A DNA stretch of 12,076 nucleotides from Bacteroidia bacterium. GTDB lineage: Bacteria > Bacteroidota > Bacteroidia > NS11-12g > UBA9320. Made by a program: the position numbers and the translations under genes. The notes under the pieces were generated by a model that worked only from the letters and a program-made list of their open reading frames with translations, made no database searches and was not told the origin of the DNA. This document shows positions 1-7,804 of the stretch, one piece after another (positions within the stretch are counted from its first letter, which is position 1; every line of letters begins with the position of its first letter). The DNA lies in contig JAQWZS010000013.1 in NCBI GenBank assembly GCA_029253325.1, positions 1 to 12,076 on the forward strand. Direction: 5' to 3'.

Positions 1-890
1 CCAGCAAATACCATTGGCTTAACATCTTCAAATCCTTGAATTGCCTCTGGGGTTGGATCTTTGAGAAGCGTAATAGTATCTCCCACTTTGACTTCTTTGG
101 CTTCCTTAATTCCAGAAATGATGTAACCAACATCTCCAGTTCTAACTACTTCTTTTGGTTCTTGTTCCAGTCGAAGAACGCCAATTTCGTCCGCAAAATA
201 ACTTTTTTGGGTATTGATAAATTGAATGTTATCTCCTTTGTTTAACTCTCCATCAAGTATTCTGAAATAAGCAATAATTCCTCTGAATGGATTAAATACC
301 GAATCAAAAATAAGTGCCTTTAATGGAGCATTTGGGTTCCCTTTAGGTGATGGAATTTTATGAATAATAGCAGAAAGTATTTCCTGAACACCCATTCCAG
401 TCTTGCCACTAGCAGCAATTATATCTTCTCTCTCACAAAGGATAAGCTCCTCAATCTGATCTTTCACTTCTTCGGGCATAGCACCTGGAAGATCCATTTT
501 ATTCAGAATTGGGATTATTTCAAGTTCGTGTTCTAATGCTAGGTATAGATTAGAAATTGTTTGGGCTTGAATTCCTTGGGCTGCATCTACAATAAGAAGA
601 GCACCTTCACAGGCAGCAATACTTCGACTCACTTCGTAGCTAAAATCCACATGTCCTGGTGTATCAATTAAATTCAATACATACTTTTCTCCTTCATGGG
701 TATAATCCATTTGAATGGCATGCGATTTAATGGTGATACCACGCTCACGCTCAATATCCATATCATCCAAGGTTTGCTCTTTCATATCTCGATCACTTAC
801 TGTACCAGTTGTTTGAAGTAATCGATCTGCGAGGGTGCTTTTACCGTGGTCAATATGTGCGATTATGCAAAAATTTCGGATGTGCTCCAT
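1..890 (-). CDS. lepA: Elongation factor 4 (LepA), N-terminal part, cut by window edge
   Basis: Translational GTPase that binds the ribosome and acts on stalled or mis-translocated complexes (family knowledge). About 296 codons are present, starting at the ATG at 890-888; the family is usually near 600 residues, so roughly the C-terminal half lies beyond base 1. The GTPase motifs are all visible: P-loop AHIDHGKST at residues 11-19, switch I ending in ERERGITIK at about 47-55, DTPGH at 76-80, and NKMD at 130-133. The MKEQTLDDMDIERERG stretch before the switch is typical of LepA rather than of TypA or EF-G. Domain II beta-barrel sequence begins after about residue 190. No defect is seen. It is divergent from the pyrophosphatase gene, with about 240 bases between the two start codons. 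Identification is firm. Confidence 0.96.
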   Translation of the reverse strand, partial: MEHIRNFCIIAHIDHGKSTLADRLLQTTGTVSDRDMKEQTLDDMDIERERGITIKSHAIQMDYTHEGEKYVLNLIDTPGHVDFSYEVSRSIAACEGALLIVDAAQGIQAQTISNLYLALEHELEIIPILNKMDLPGAMPEEVKDQIEELILCEREDIIAASGKTGMGVQEILSAIIHKIPSPKGNPNAPLKALIFDSVFNPFRGIIAYFRILDGELNKGDNIQFINTQKSYFADEIGVLRLEQEPKEVVRTGDVGYIISGIKEAKEVKVGDTITLLKDPTPEAIQGFEDVKPMVFA

Positions 891-899
891 TTAGGGTTG

Positions 900-907
900 C
901 GAAAATA
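900..907 (-). promoter_or_regulatory. Weak candidate -7 box for lepA
   Basis: On the minus strand the bases read TATTTTCG, one mismatch from the Bacteroidota -7 consensus TAnnTTTG, and end 9 bases before the lepA ATG. No TTG is seen at the expected distance upstream. A second near-match, TATTTTCT at 938-931 with a TTTG at 958-955 (16-base spacer), is an equally plausible alternative. The whole 891-1080 stretch is very AT-rich and holds no ORF or RNA gene that I can recognise. Confidence 0.25.
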
Positions 908-1080
908 AGATTATTAATACTTGTTAAGTTAGAAAATATCAATTTAATAACATTCAAAACACAACATTGTTTATTGCGTGTTATCTATTGATTTTTTGGT
1001 ACTTTTTATTGTTTAATAAATAAAATAATTCATCAATTTTTAATTCAATATTTATTAAGCATGTATTATGATATAAATCT

Positions 1081-1088
1081 TATCTTTG
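1081..1088 (+). promoter_or_regulatory. Candidate -7 box of the pyrophosphatase promoter
   Basis: TATCTTTG matches the Bacteroidota primary sigma -7 consensus TAnnTTTG exactly. A transcript would start near 1093, giving a leader of about 40 bases before the ATG at 1133. No clean TTG is visible in the -33 region (the sequence there is TTTATTAAGC), so the assignment rests on the -7 element and its position. It lies inside the in-frame extension that begins at the ATG at 1061, which argues against that upstream start. Confidence 0.55.
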
Positions 1089-1132
1089 CAGGCTTTAATA
1101 AAAATTGGAAAAACAAACAGAAAAATAATCTT

Positions 1133-3424
1133 ATGGGATCAATGATGATTTACATGCCAATAGCAATGGCAATTCTAGGACTTCTTTACATGACTTACAA
1201 GAAACAATGGGTCATGAAGCAAGATGCAGGTGATGGAAAGATGAAAGAAATTGCAGACCACATTTACGAAGGTGCGTTAGCGTTTCTTAAAGCAGAATAT
1301 AGACTTCTTGCTTATTTCGTGGTAGGAGCAAGTGTTGTTCTTGCTGGTATTGCGTTTTTCGTTCCAACAACTGACTATTTAATCATTCCTGCATTTATAA
1401 TAGGTGCTGTTTTCTCTGCACTTGCTGGTAACATGGGAATGAAAATTGCTACTAAAACAAATGTTCGAACAACACAAGCTGCTAAGACTAGCTTACCTAA
1501 TGCCCTGAATATTTCTTTCGGAGGTGGAACGGTTATGGGTCTTGGTGTTGCAGGACTTGCTGTATTAGGCTTAACCTTATTATTTATTTTATTCTTCAAC
1601 GTATTCATGGGTGGTGTTTGGACATCCACTGCAGATATGACCGTAGTACTTGAAACACTTGCTGGTTTTTCTCTAGGAGCTGAATCTATTGCACTATTTG
1701 CTCGTGTTGGTGGAGGTATTTATACCAAAGCTGCTGATGTTGGTGCGGATTTGGTAGGTAAGGTAGAAGCTGGTATCCCTGAGGATGATCCTCGTAACCC
1801 AGCAACTATTGCTGATAATGTTGGAGACAACGTTGGTGACGTGGCTGGAATGGGTGCTGATTTATTCGGGTCTTACGTTGCTACTGTACTTGCAGCTATG
1901 GTATTAGGAAACTATGTCATTAGCGACATGGGCGGATCTGTTTCTGATATTTTTGGCGGAATTGGACCTGTTCTACTTCCTATCGCTATTGCTGGAGCTG
2001 GAATTATTATTTCAATTATTGGAACTTTCCTTGTTAAAATATCAAGCAACGATGCAAAAGAAGCCGAGGTACAAAAAGCATTAAATATTGGTAACTGGAC
2101 TTCTATTTTTTTAGTATTGGTTGCTTGTTACGGTTTAGTTACATGGATGCTACCCGATACCATGCAAATGAATTTCTTTGGAGAAGGACTAAAATCAATT
2201 AGCTCTTCTCGTGTTTTCTTTGCTACTGTAGTTGGTTTGATTGTAGGAGCAGCTATTTCCTCATTCACAGAATACTACACAGGTCTTGGCAAAAAACCAA
2301 TCTTAAAAATTGTACAACAATCAAGTACTGGTGCTGGTACAAATATTATTGCTGGACTTGCAACAGGTATGATATCTACTTTTTCATCAGTATTATTATT
2401 TGCTGGTGCTATATGGGCTTCATACGCGTTTGCAGGATTTTATGGTGTTGCACTTGCAGCATCTGCTATGATGGCTACTACTGCTATGCAGTTAGCTATT
2501 GATGCTTTCGGACCAATTGCTGATAATGCTGGCGGTATTGCAGAAATGAGCGAACAAGAACCTATTGTTAGAGAAAGAACAGACATTTTAGATTCTGTTG
2601 GAAATACAACTGCTGCTACTGGAAAAGGATTTGCTATTGCCTCTGCTGCACTAACTTCATTGGCACTATTTGCAGCTTATGTAACTTTCACAGGTATAGA
2701 TGGTATTAATATCTTCAAAGCTCCTGTGCTAGCAATGCTTTTTGTGGGTGCGATGATTCCTGTAGTATTCTCTGCTCTTGCGATGAATGCTGTTGGTAAA
2801 GCTGCCATGGAAATGGTGGAAGAAGTAAGACGTCAATTCAGAGATATTGCTGGTATCATGGAAGGTACTGGTAAACCAGACTATGGTAAATGTGTCGATA
2901 TTTCGACCAAAGCTTCTCTTAAAGAAATGATGCTACCGGGTATATTGACCATTGGTTTTCCAATTGCTGTAGTGGTGATCGGCAAACTTGTTTATCCTGA
3001 AAACAATCAACTCGTTGCAGAAATGCTTGGAGGATATATGGCCGGAGTTACTGTTAGTGGTGTACTTTGGGCTATTTTCCAAAACAATGCTGGTGGTGCA
3101 TGGGATAATGCTAAAAAATCATTTGAAGCTGGTGTTGAAATCAATGGAGAAATGACATATAAAGGTTCTGATGCTCATAAAGCTGCCGTTACTGGTGATA
3201 CTGTTGGTGATCCGTTCAAGGATACTTCTGGACCTTCAATGAATATCTTGATTAAACTTACTTGTTTGATTGGTTTAATCATTGCTCCAATACTTGGAGG
3301 ACACTTATCAAATGATTCTCATGAAGAAGCTACTGAAGAAACTTCAATTCAATCTGAGAAAAAATCATCTTGCTGCAGTGAAAAAAACGAAACAGTAGCA
3401 TACCAAGATGCTGTCATAAAATAA
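1133..3424 (+). CDS. hppA: K+-dependent membrane ion-pumping pyrophosphatase (hppA type)
   Basis: Polytopic inner-membrane enzyme that hydrolyses cytoplasmic pyrophosphate and pumps H+ and/or Na+. It has 763 residues from the ATG at 1133, within the family range, and is hydrophobic throughout with about 16 membrane spans. Catalytic signatures are present: DVGADLVGKVE at residues 202-212 followed by PEDDPRNPA; DNVGDNVGD with D228, D232 and D236; D243; the DAFGPIADNAGG block from D457; and the C-terminal DTVGDPFKD near 689-697. GNTTAATGKG (A494, G497) has the Ala/Gly pair of K+-dependent enzymes rather than the Lys/Thr of K+-independent ones. Helix 6 reads DLFGSY where most family members have DLFESY, while helix 5 reads GAESIALF where Na+ pumps have GASSIALF. 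This swap points to an H+ pump of the Flavobacterium johnsoniae type (inference). An in-frame ATG at 1061 was not chosen because it precedes the likely promoter. The polar tail after the last span contains adjacent cysteines. Confidence 0.95.
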   Translation: MGSMMIYMPIAMAILGLLYMTYKKQWVMKQDAGDGKMKEIADHIYEGALAFLKAEYRLLAYFVVGASVVLAGIAFFVPTTDYLIIPAFIIGAVFSALAGNMGMKIATKTNVRTTQAAKTSLPNALNISFGGGTVMGLGVAGLAVLGLTLLFILFFNVFMGGVWTSTADMTVVLETLAGFSLGAESIALFARVGGGIYTKAADVGADLVGKVEAGIPEDDPRNPATIADNVGDNVGDVAGMGADLFGSYVATVLAAMVLGNYVISDMGGSVSDIFGGIGPVLLPIAIAGAGIIISIIGTFLVKISSNDAKEAEVQKALNIGNWTSIFLVLVACYGLVTWMLPDTMQMNFFGEGLKSISSSRVFFATVVGLIVGAAISSFTEYYTGLGKKPILKIVQQSSTGAGTNIIAGLATGMISTFSSVLLFAGAIWASYAFAGFYGVALAASAMMATTAMQLAIDAFGPIADNAGGIAEMSEQEPIVRERTDILDSVGNTTAATGKGFAIASAALTSLALFAAYVTFTGIDGINIFKAPVLAMLFVGAMIPVVFSALAMNAVGKAAMEMVEEVRRQFRDIAGIMEGTGKPDYGKCVDISTKASLKEMMLPGILTIGFPIAVVVIGKLVYPENNQLVAEMLGGYMAGVTVSGVLWAIFQNNAGGAWDNAKKSFEAGVEINGEMTYKGSDAHKAAVTGDTVGDPFKDTSGPSMNILIKLTCLIGLIIAPILGGHLSNDSHEEATEETSIQSEKKSSCCSEKNETVAYQDAVIK

Positions 3425-3425
3425 A

Positions 3426-4253
3426 ATGAGTCACAGGCTAAATACTAATCCGTTAAATATGGATTCATTAAAATCCACACTAACTAAGTGTTTAGCCTGT
3501 ATTCTATTTATTACTTCATCTACTGCTTTTAAAGTTAAAACTATCCCCACATTCGGTGATGGTTTTGAAGATAAAGATGGTAAAAAGTTAATTACCTTCA
3601 AATCCGATGAATTTAAGTCATTCACACGACGTGTTCATCAAAATATCTCTTACGAGTTAAGTCAAGATACAATCCCTTTTAAAACATTCTCTATGGCGTT
3701 GAAGGGTTATATGCATCTGAAACATACACAAGAATTATCAGATACTCAATACCTAACAATTATAGATTTTTCAAAGTACTGCAACAATAAACGTTTGTGG
3801 GTAGTGGACTTGGTTCACCAGACTGTAAATTTCAATGAATGGGTTGCACACGGTAAAAGAAGTGGTAACGAATATGCTACTTCATTCAGTAATCAATACA
3901 GCAGTAAAAAAAGTTCGCTTGGATTCTATATCACAGGTGGACCATACTACGGCAGAAACAACTTATCGCTTAAATTACACGGTTTGGAAAAAAACTACAA
4001 TTCCAATGCATTCTCACGTGGAATTGTAATTCATGGTGCTAATTATATTTCGAAAAACATTGTTAATCGCAATGAACGAATTGGAAGAAGTTTTGGATGT
4101 CCAGCTGTATCAAAAGCTTCCAACAAAAAAATAATTAATACTATTAAAGGAGGTAGTTGTCTTTTCATCTACCACCCTACTTCCTATTACATCAATAATT
4201 CTAAGATTTTAAATACCGAAATTTACCTTACCGTTGAAGACTTGGTAATTTAA
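3426..4253 (+). CDS. Exported L,D-transpeptidase of the YkuD_2 family
   Basis: Predicted periplasmic enzyme related to murein L,D-transpeptidases, which form 3-3 cross-links or attach proteins to peptidoglycan through a catalytic cysteine. It has 275 residues. The C-terminal half carries the YkuD_2 pattern: RGIVIHGANYIS (H203) followed by GRSFGCPAVS (R221, C225 as nucleophile), then a short IKGGSCLFIYH strand. A hydrophobic export segment, CLACILFITSSTAF, lies at 22-35. The second in-frame ATG at 3459 (Met12) would place this segment at a more usual distance from the N-terminus, so the true start could be either site. The first ATG is one base after the pyrophosphatase stop codon, which suggests co-transcription. 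The substrate in this organism is not shown by the sequence. Confidence 0.85.
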   Translation: MSHRLNTNPLNMDSLKSTLTKCLACILFITSSTAFKVKTIPTFGDGFEDKDGKKLITFKSDEFKSFTRRVHQNISYELSQDTIPFKTFSMALKGYMHLKHTQELSDTQYLTIIDFSKYCNNKRLWVVDLVHQTVNFNEWVAHGKRSGNEYATSFSNQYSSKKSSLGFYITGGPYYGRNNLSLKLHGLEKNYNSNAFSRGIVIHGANYISKNIVNRNERIGRSFGCPAVSKASNKKIINTIKGGSCLFIYHPTSYYINNSKILNTEIYLTVEDLVI

Positions 4254-4267
4254 TTCTTATAACTTTG
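4234..4267 (+). promoter_or_regulatory. Candidate promoter of the lipoprotein L,D-transpeptidase
   Basis: TAACTTTG at 4260-4267 matches TAnnTTTG exactly, and a TTG at 4234-4236 lies 23 bases upstream, at the upper end of the accepted spacing. The box ends only 7 bases before the ATG at 4275, so the leader would be about 0-4 bases. Part of the element overlaps the end of the preceding gene's neighbourhood; the downstream gene may also be read through from the pyrophosphatase transcript. Confidence 0.45.
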
Positions 4268-4274
4268 CTCAAGC

Positions 4275-6095
4275 ATGAGTAGGGCTAGTCATCTCAGAAC
4301 AATCTTTTTAATACTCATTTCATTAGCTTTTTTTGGTTGCAAAAAACAACCCATCATCATTGAATCAGAGGACATTAAAATCGTTCTAACAGAGGACTCG
4401 CTTGCCTACTATATCGAAAATCAATTCAATAAGTCTATTGAAATAATATGTGATGATTACCTCGTTTTTAAAGACACACTAAAGCACATTTATTCGAACA
4501 GGAATAATAAATCCTTATGGTGGAACGCTTTAAGAGGAGACAGCTCTAGCTGGGCCTCTTTAGAAAGTACCTTTCGATATAGCGAAAAGCACGGTATGGA
4601 CACTCACTACTATTTCTTACCAATAGTAAATTATTATCGCACACAAATTGACTCATTGAACTCTAGTAAGGAGGCTTATCAAATATTGGCATCTTGTGAG
4701 TTGATTATTTCCAACTCCTTCATCCGAATGTATGAAGATATAGCAAATGGACGCACCAGACCAAAAGATGTTTTTGGCAAATCATATCTCCTACCCCTCA
4801 ACAATATCAAAGACATCGACTACGTATCGTTTCTTAAAGAAAGAAATAAAAAAACTACTCTTGACCAACTGCACAAGGATGATACCATCTACCAAGAACT
4901 ATTAAAAATTCTTCATGATGAACAAGACAAAATCAAGAAATTAAAAAGTAATAAAATTGATTTTTCTGCCCATTCAAAAATTGAACGAGGAGATAGTTCG
5001 CCGATAATTTCTGAGATAATTAGCAAGCTAAAAGAAAAAAACCTCCCAGATACCACAATTCATCAACTTAAAGACACGCAAGTTTACACAAGAAAACTTG
5101 AGCGATACATCCGCCAAATTCAAGAAAAATACAGTCTAACACCTGACGGTATTATGGGTTTTAAGACTTATCAAGTAATCAATACTACCCCGACAGATTA
5201 CATCCAACAAATACGAGCAAATTTAGAACGACAACGATGGTTTAATATGCCTAACAAACGACCATTTGTGTACATTAATCTACCAGAATACATCATCGAT
5301 CTAAACTGGGAAGATAGTACCCGATCATTTAAAGTATGTATTGGTAAAAATCTTCCTGATAACTATGAAACATTAGTACAGAACTATACCGATAGCGGTA
5401 AAGTACATAAAATTCCAAAGAACATGGAAACCCCACAAATTGCCAGTGAAATTACCTATCTGGTAATCAATCCTACATGGACGATTCCATACAGTATTAT
5501 TCGAAACGAAATGTGGTGGAAGTTGATTAGAGACCCCGAACATTTAAGTAGAACAGGACACAAAGTTTATTTTGGTGATTCACTCATTAATGGAGACACC
5601 ATTAATTGGGCAAGAATCGATAAAATGAAAATTCCTTATCAAATTGTTCAAGACCCTGGACCAAAAAATGCACTAGGAACGGTCAAGTTTATGTTTAATA
5701 ACCCATTCAGTATTTACCTGCATGACACCCCAAATAAACGAGCCTTTAAACGTACTCAACGTGCTGTGAGTCATGGTTGTGTTAGGCTAGAATATCCCAT
5801 CCTATTTGGAGAATTCATGATGCAAAATAGCAAGGAATATAATCCTGATGATTTTAGAATCATGATGGGATTGCCACCCATGAACGAAAAACGCTTAGAG
5901 GACTATGACCCAGAAGATACTACTGCACTTATTCAACCACTTGAGGAGACCACACTCCTCAGACTAAATAAGTCTATGCCATTGTATTTTGATTATCGGA
6001 CCGTCTATTTTGACCAAGATTGGAATGCACACCAATGCTATGATATCTACGATGAAAACAAGCACATTCTAAGAGCTATGAAAAAGCTGAATTGA
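4275..6095 (+). CDS. Lipoprotein L,D-transpeptidase, YcbB/LdtD-like
   Basis: Membrane-anchored peptidoglycan cross-linking enzyme, 606 residues. The N-terminus is a lipoprotein signal peptide, with hydrophobic residues 10-20 followed by FFGC and the lipidated cysteine at 22. Residues about 60-220 resemble the helical L,D-transpeptidase scaffold domain. Residues about 240-305 are a PG_binding_1 domain ending in LTPDGIMGFKTYQVIN. The YkuD catalytic domain spans about 328-535, with IYLHDTP (H483) and the hallmark SHGCVRLE (H500, C502 nucleophile, R504). A C-terminal extension follows, including PLYFDYRTVYFD and DIYDENKHILRAM, as in YcbB relatives. The start is well fixed: an in-frame TAA lies at 4260-4262, the next Met is residue 108, and the signal peptide needs this ATG. 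It is adjacent to a second, unrelated-looking L,D-transpeptidase, so the locus is devoted to wall remodelling. It converges on the beta-barrel gene with 3 bases between the stops. Confidence 0.93.
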   Translation: MSRASHLRTIFLILISLAFFGCKKQPIIIESEDIKIVLTEDSLAYYIENQFNKSIEIICDDYLVFKDTLKHIYSNRNNKSLWWNALRGDSSSWASLESTFRYSEKHGMDTHYYFLPIVNYYRTQIDSLNSSKEAYQILASCELIISNSFIRMYEDIANGRTRPKDVFGKSYLLPLNNIKDIDYVSFLKERNKKTTLDQLHKDDTIYQELLKILHDEQDKIKKLKSNKIDFSAHSKIERGDSSPIISEIISKLKEKNLPDTTIHQLKDTQVYTRKLERYIRQIQEKYSLTPDGIMGFKTYQVINTTPTDYIQQIRANLERQRWFNMPNKRPFVYINLPEYIIDLNWEDSTRSFKVCIGKNLPDNYETLVQNYTDSGKVHKIPKNMETPQIASEITYLVINPTWTIPYSIIRNEMWWKLIRDPEHLSRTGHKVYFGDSLINGDTINWARIDKMKIPYQIVQDPGPKNALGTVKFMFNNPFSIYLHDTPNKRAFKRTQRAVSHGCVRLEYPILFGEFMMQNSKEYNPDDFRIMMGLPPMNEKRLEDYDPEDTTALIQPLEETTLLRLNKSMPLYFDYRTVYFDQDWNAHQCYDIYDENKHILRAMKKLN

Positions 6096-6106
6096 ATATT
6101 ATTCAA
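6092..6106. repeat. Perfect palindrome across two convergent stop codons
   Basis: TTGAATATTATTCAA is an inverted repeat with 7-base arms around one central base. As RNA it would make at most a 6-pair, 3-base-loop AT-rich hairpin. It contains the TGA of the L,D-transpeptidase gene and the TAA of the beta-barrel gene on the other strand. No U-tract follows directly on either strand, so it would be a weak terminator at best. It could instead simply reflect the compact gene junction. Confidence 0.45.
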
Positions 6107-6929
6107 CACTAAAAAAATTGACTATACCAAAAGATACGGATCTTAAATTTGGATCACTAGCTGATTTGAAAATACCATCTGGGAAATACTTTCCATATAA
6201 AATAAAATTCTTATACCCCAACTGTGCCTCATATCCAATATTAAGTTGATTAACTCCCAGTTCTTGCTTTCCTTCTCGCTTATACTTTAAGCCGTCTTCA
6301 CGCCATTTTTGCTTTACAGAGGATCGCATGGCATACATTAAGTTAACTCCTGAAAATATTTGAAAATCCTTCTTTTTACCTTTATTTAATGCGAAATTGA
6401 AATTGAGCAATAAGGGTATAGTCACATATGAATTAGTTACCCAGTTCTTCTTAAAATCAATGGTTGCTGACTCATCCGTTATAATCAGTCCATTTTGATC
6501 ACTAGACAACGATATATCATTTTTTAACCTGTAATAGTAATTATCAAATCCAATACCATAGATCAGACGGATACGATCCTTGTTTAATTTAAGTGACTGT
6601 TCAATAATATTAACTTGAAGATTAAATGATTGAGCAGGACTAATTTCCAAAAGCGGAAAATTATTATCAGAACCCAAATTTCCAGACTCATTTAACCAAT
6701 TAGTCCAACCCACTTTTAGATTGAACCAAGATGTAATCAGATCTTTGGATTCATCTCCTTCAATTAGAAGTAATTCTTTGGTGACCCCTGTTTCAGTTGA
6801 GTCTACATTTTTAGTGATAATACGTGTCTTACCAATTTGAATGGTGTCCGCCTTCTCTACCTGAGCCAATGAAGGTATCGAAGCAAGTAAAGCACGAGAG
6901 ATAATAAAAGTGATGATTAAATTTTTCAT
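6099..6929 (-). CDS. Outer-membrane beta-barrel protein, last gene of ECF operon
   Basis: Predicted 276-residue outer-membrane protein. A signal peptide is evident at residues 1-22, cleaved after SLA (MKNLIITFII start, SLAQ end). The mature part shows alternating aromatic/hydrophobic strands of a small barrel, for example LNLQV-like, RLIYGIGFDNYYYRL, FQIFSGVNLMYAM and NFILYGKYF, and ends in SFGIVNFFSVE, close to the aromatic C-terminal strand expected of barrels. It resembles the broad OMP_b-brl group of Bacteroidota; no specific ligand or transport role can be read. It starts 5 bases after the anti-sigma-like gene and is the third product of the sigma operon, so its expression is likely controlled by that sigma factor. 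It may be its target or its sensor partner (inference). Confidence 0.8.
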   Translation of the reverse strand: MKNLIITFIISRALLASIPSLAQVEKADTIQIGKTRIITKNVDSTETGVTKELLLIEGDESKDLITSWFNLKVGWTNWLNESGNLGSDNNFPLLEISPAQSFNLQVNIIEQSLKLNKDRIRLIYGIGFDNYYYRLKNDISLSSDQNGLIITDESATIDFKKNWVTNSYVTIPLLLNFNFALNKGKKKDFQIFSGVNLMYAMRSSVKQKWREDGLKYKREGKQELGVNQLNIGYEAQLGYKNFILYGKYFPDGIFKSASDPNLRSVSFGIVNFFSVE

Positions 6930-6934
6930 GAGTA

Positions 6935-7804
6935 TTAATTTTTATTTTTAAATGGTTGGAAATTTGCCATAGCGACGTACCCATCACTTTCAAAGTGAAT
7001 ATCCAGTGTCGAATTTCGTCCCTCAAATGTGGGTTGAATTTTCAAGTTTGGGTTTTTCATCTTATGGACAATATTAGTTGTTTTATCCCCTATACGTCGA
7101 ATCGGTCGATTAGTTACAAATGCGATTAATTTTTCTCCAATTTTAGGTTCTAAAGGAAGTTCATTTTTTGAAAGTTTATCCCAATTTATCATCTGCTGAA
7201 CAACTGAAGTGTCAGGTGCATCTGGATGATCCATTACTAAAAATTTATCCCTAAAAACATTCACTATTTTATCGTTTCGTTCTGTTGAATCTTCAATGAC
7301 AGGAATTCGTTCATTTGTCTTTTCCGCGGGTTTTGTGAATACAATTTCCTCCATCGAATCTGATAAATCAACCATATGATTATGCTTTAATGAAGTTTCT
7401 TGAGTGATATTTTCTACTTCTTGAATTACTTCATTATTTTCTGTGGCTAGTGTTTTAACAGATTGATAATCTGGCGGTTGAGCCAATTGAACTAGTTCCT
7501 TCTCTGAGAGTTTTGATGGCCAAAATATAACGACTAAAATCCCAAATATGATGGATGCAGCAATCCCATAAAAAGGCACAATCCTTCTAGGTGATTGAAC
7601 TAAAGGCTTTAACAGGTTTTCTTTATCAGGAAAGTTAACAAGTATATCTGCTTGAATTTCGGTATGCTTGAAAAGCTTCCATTGCTTAAAAAAGAACTCA
7701 TCTTCTTCAATCTGCTCCATGACGAGTAGCTCATCTTTTTTACTCAAGTTACCCTCAAGCAATTCAACCATTATCCACTCATAATTTTCATCATTTAACC
7801 TCAT
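6935..7804 (-). CDS. Single-pass membrane protein, probable anti-sigma factor
   Basis: 289 residues with one membrane span at about 76-95 (VPFYGIAASIIFGILVVIFW), a short acidic cytoplasmic N-terminus (1-70) and a roughly 190-residue periplasmic part. The N-terminus (EWIMVELLEGNLSKKDELLVMEQIEEDEF) resembles cytoplasmic domains of Bacteroidota anti-sigma proteins, with an acidic helix pair of the form xLLEGNLSxxE. It has no Cys or His cluster, so it is not a zinc-binding ZAS type. The ATG overlaps the TGA of the sigma4 ORF by four bases (ATGA), a sign of translational coupling and matched dosage. The periplasmic region is rich in Glu, Lys and Thr and has no domain I recognise. Function is inferred mainly from topology and position after an ECF sigma gene; an accessory membrane protein is the alternative. 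Confidence 0.72.
   Translation of the reverse strand: MRLNDENYEWIMVELLEGNLSKKDELLVMEQIEEDEFFFKQWKLFKHTEIQADILVNFPDKENLLKPLVQSPRRIVPFYGIAASIIFGILVVIFWPSKLSEKELVQLAQPPDYQSVKTLATENNEVIQEVENITQETSLKHNHMVDLSDSMEEIVFTKPAEKTNERIPVIEDSTERNDKIVNVFRDKFLVMDHPDAPDTSVVQQMINWDKLSKNELPLEPKIGEKLIAFVTNRPIRRIGDKTTNIVHKMKNPNLKIQPTFEGRNSTLDIHFESDGYVAMANFQPFKNKN

Noticed and set aside
36..245. Plus-strand ORF of 69 codons at the left edge
   Set aside because: Lies opposite the clear lepA frame; composition is that of a shadow ORF.
891..1080. Riboswitch or small gene in the lepA-hppA divergent gap
   Set aside because: The stretch is very AT-rich with no conserved RNA elements I recognise and no credible coding frame.
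1375..1629. Minus-strand ORF inside the pyrophosphatase gene
   Set aside because: Antisense shadow of a conserved membrane protein; no start context or recognisable domain.
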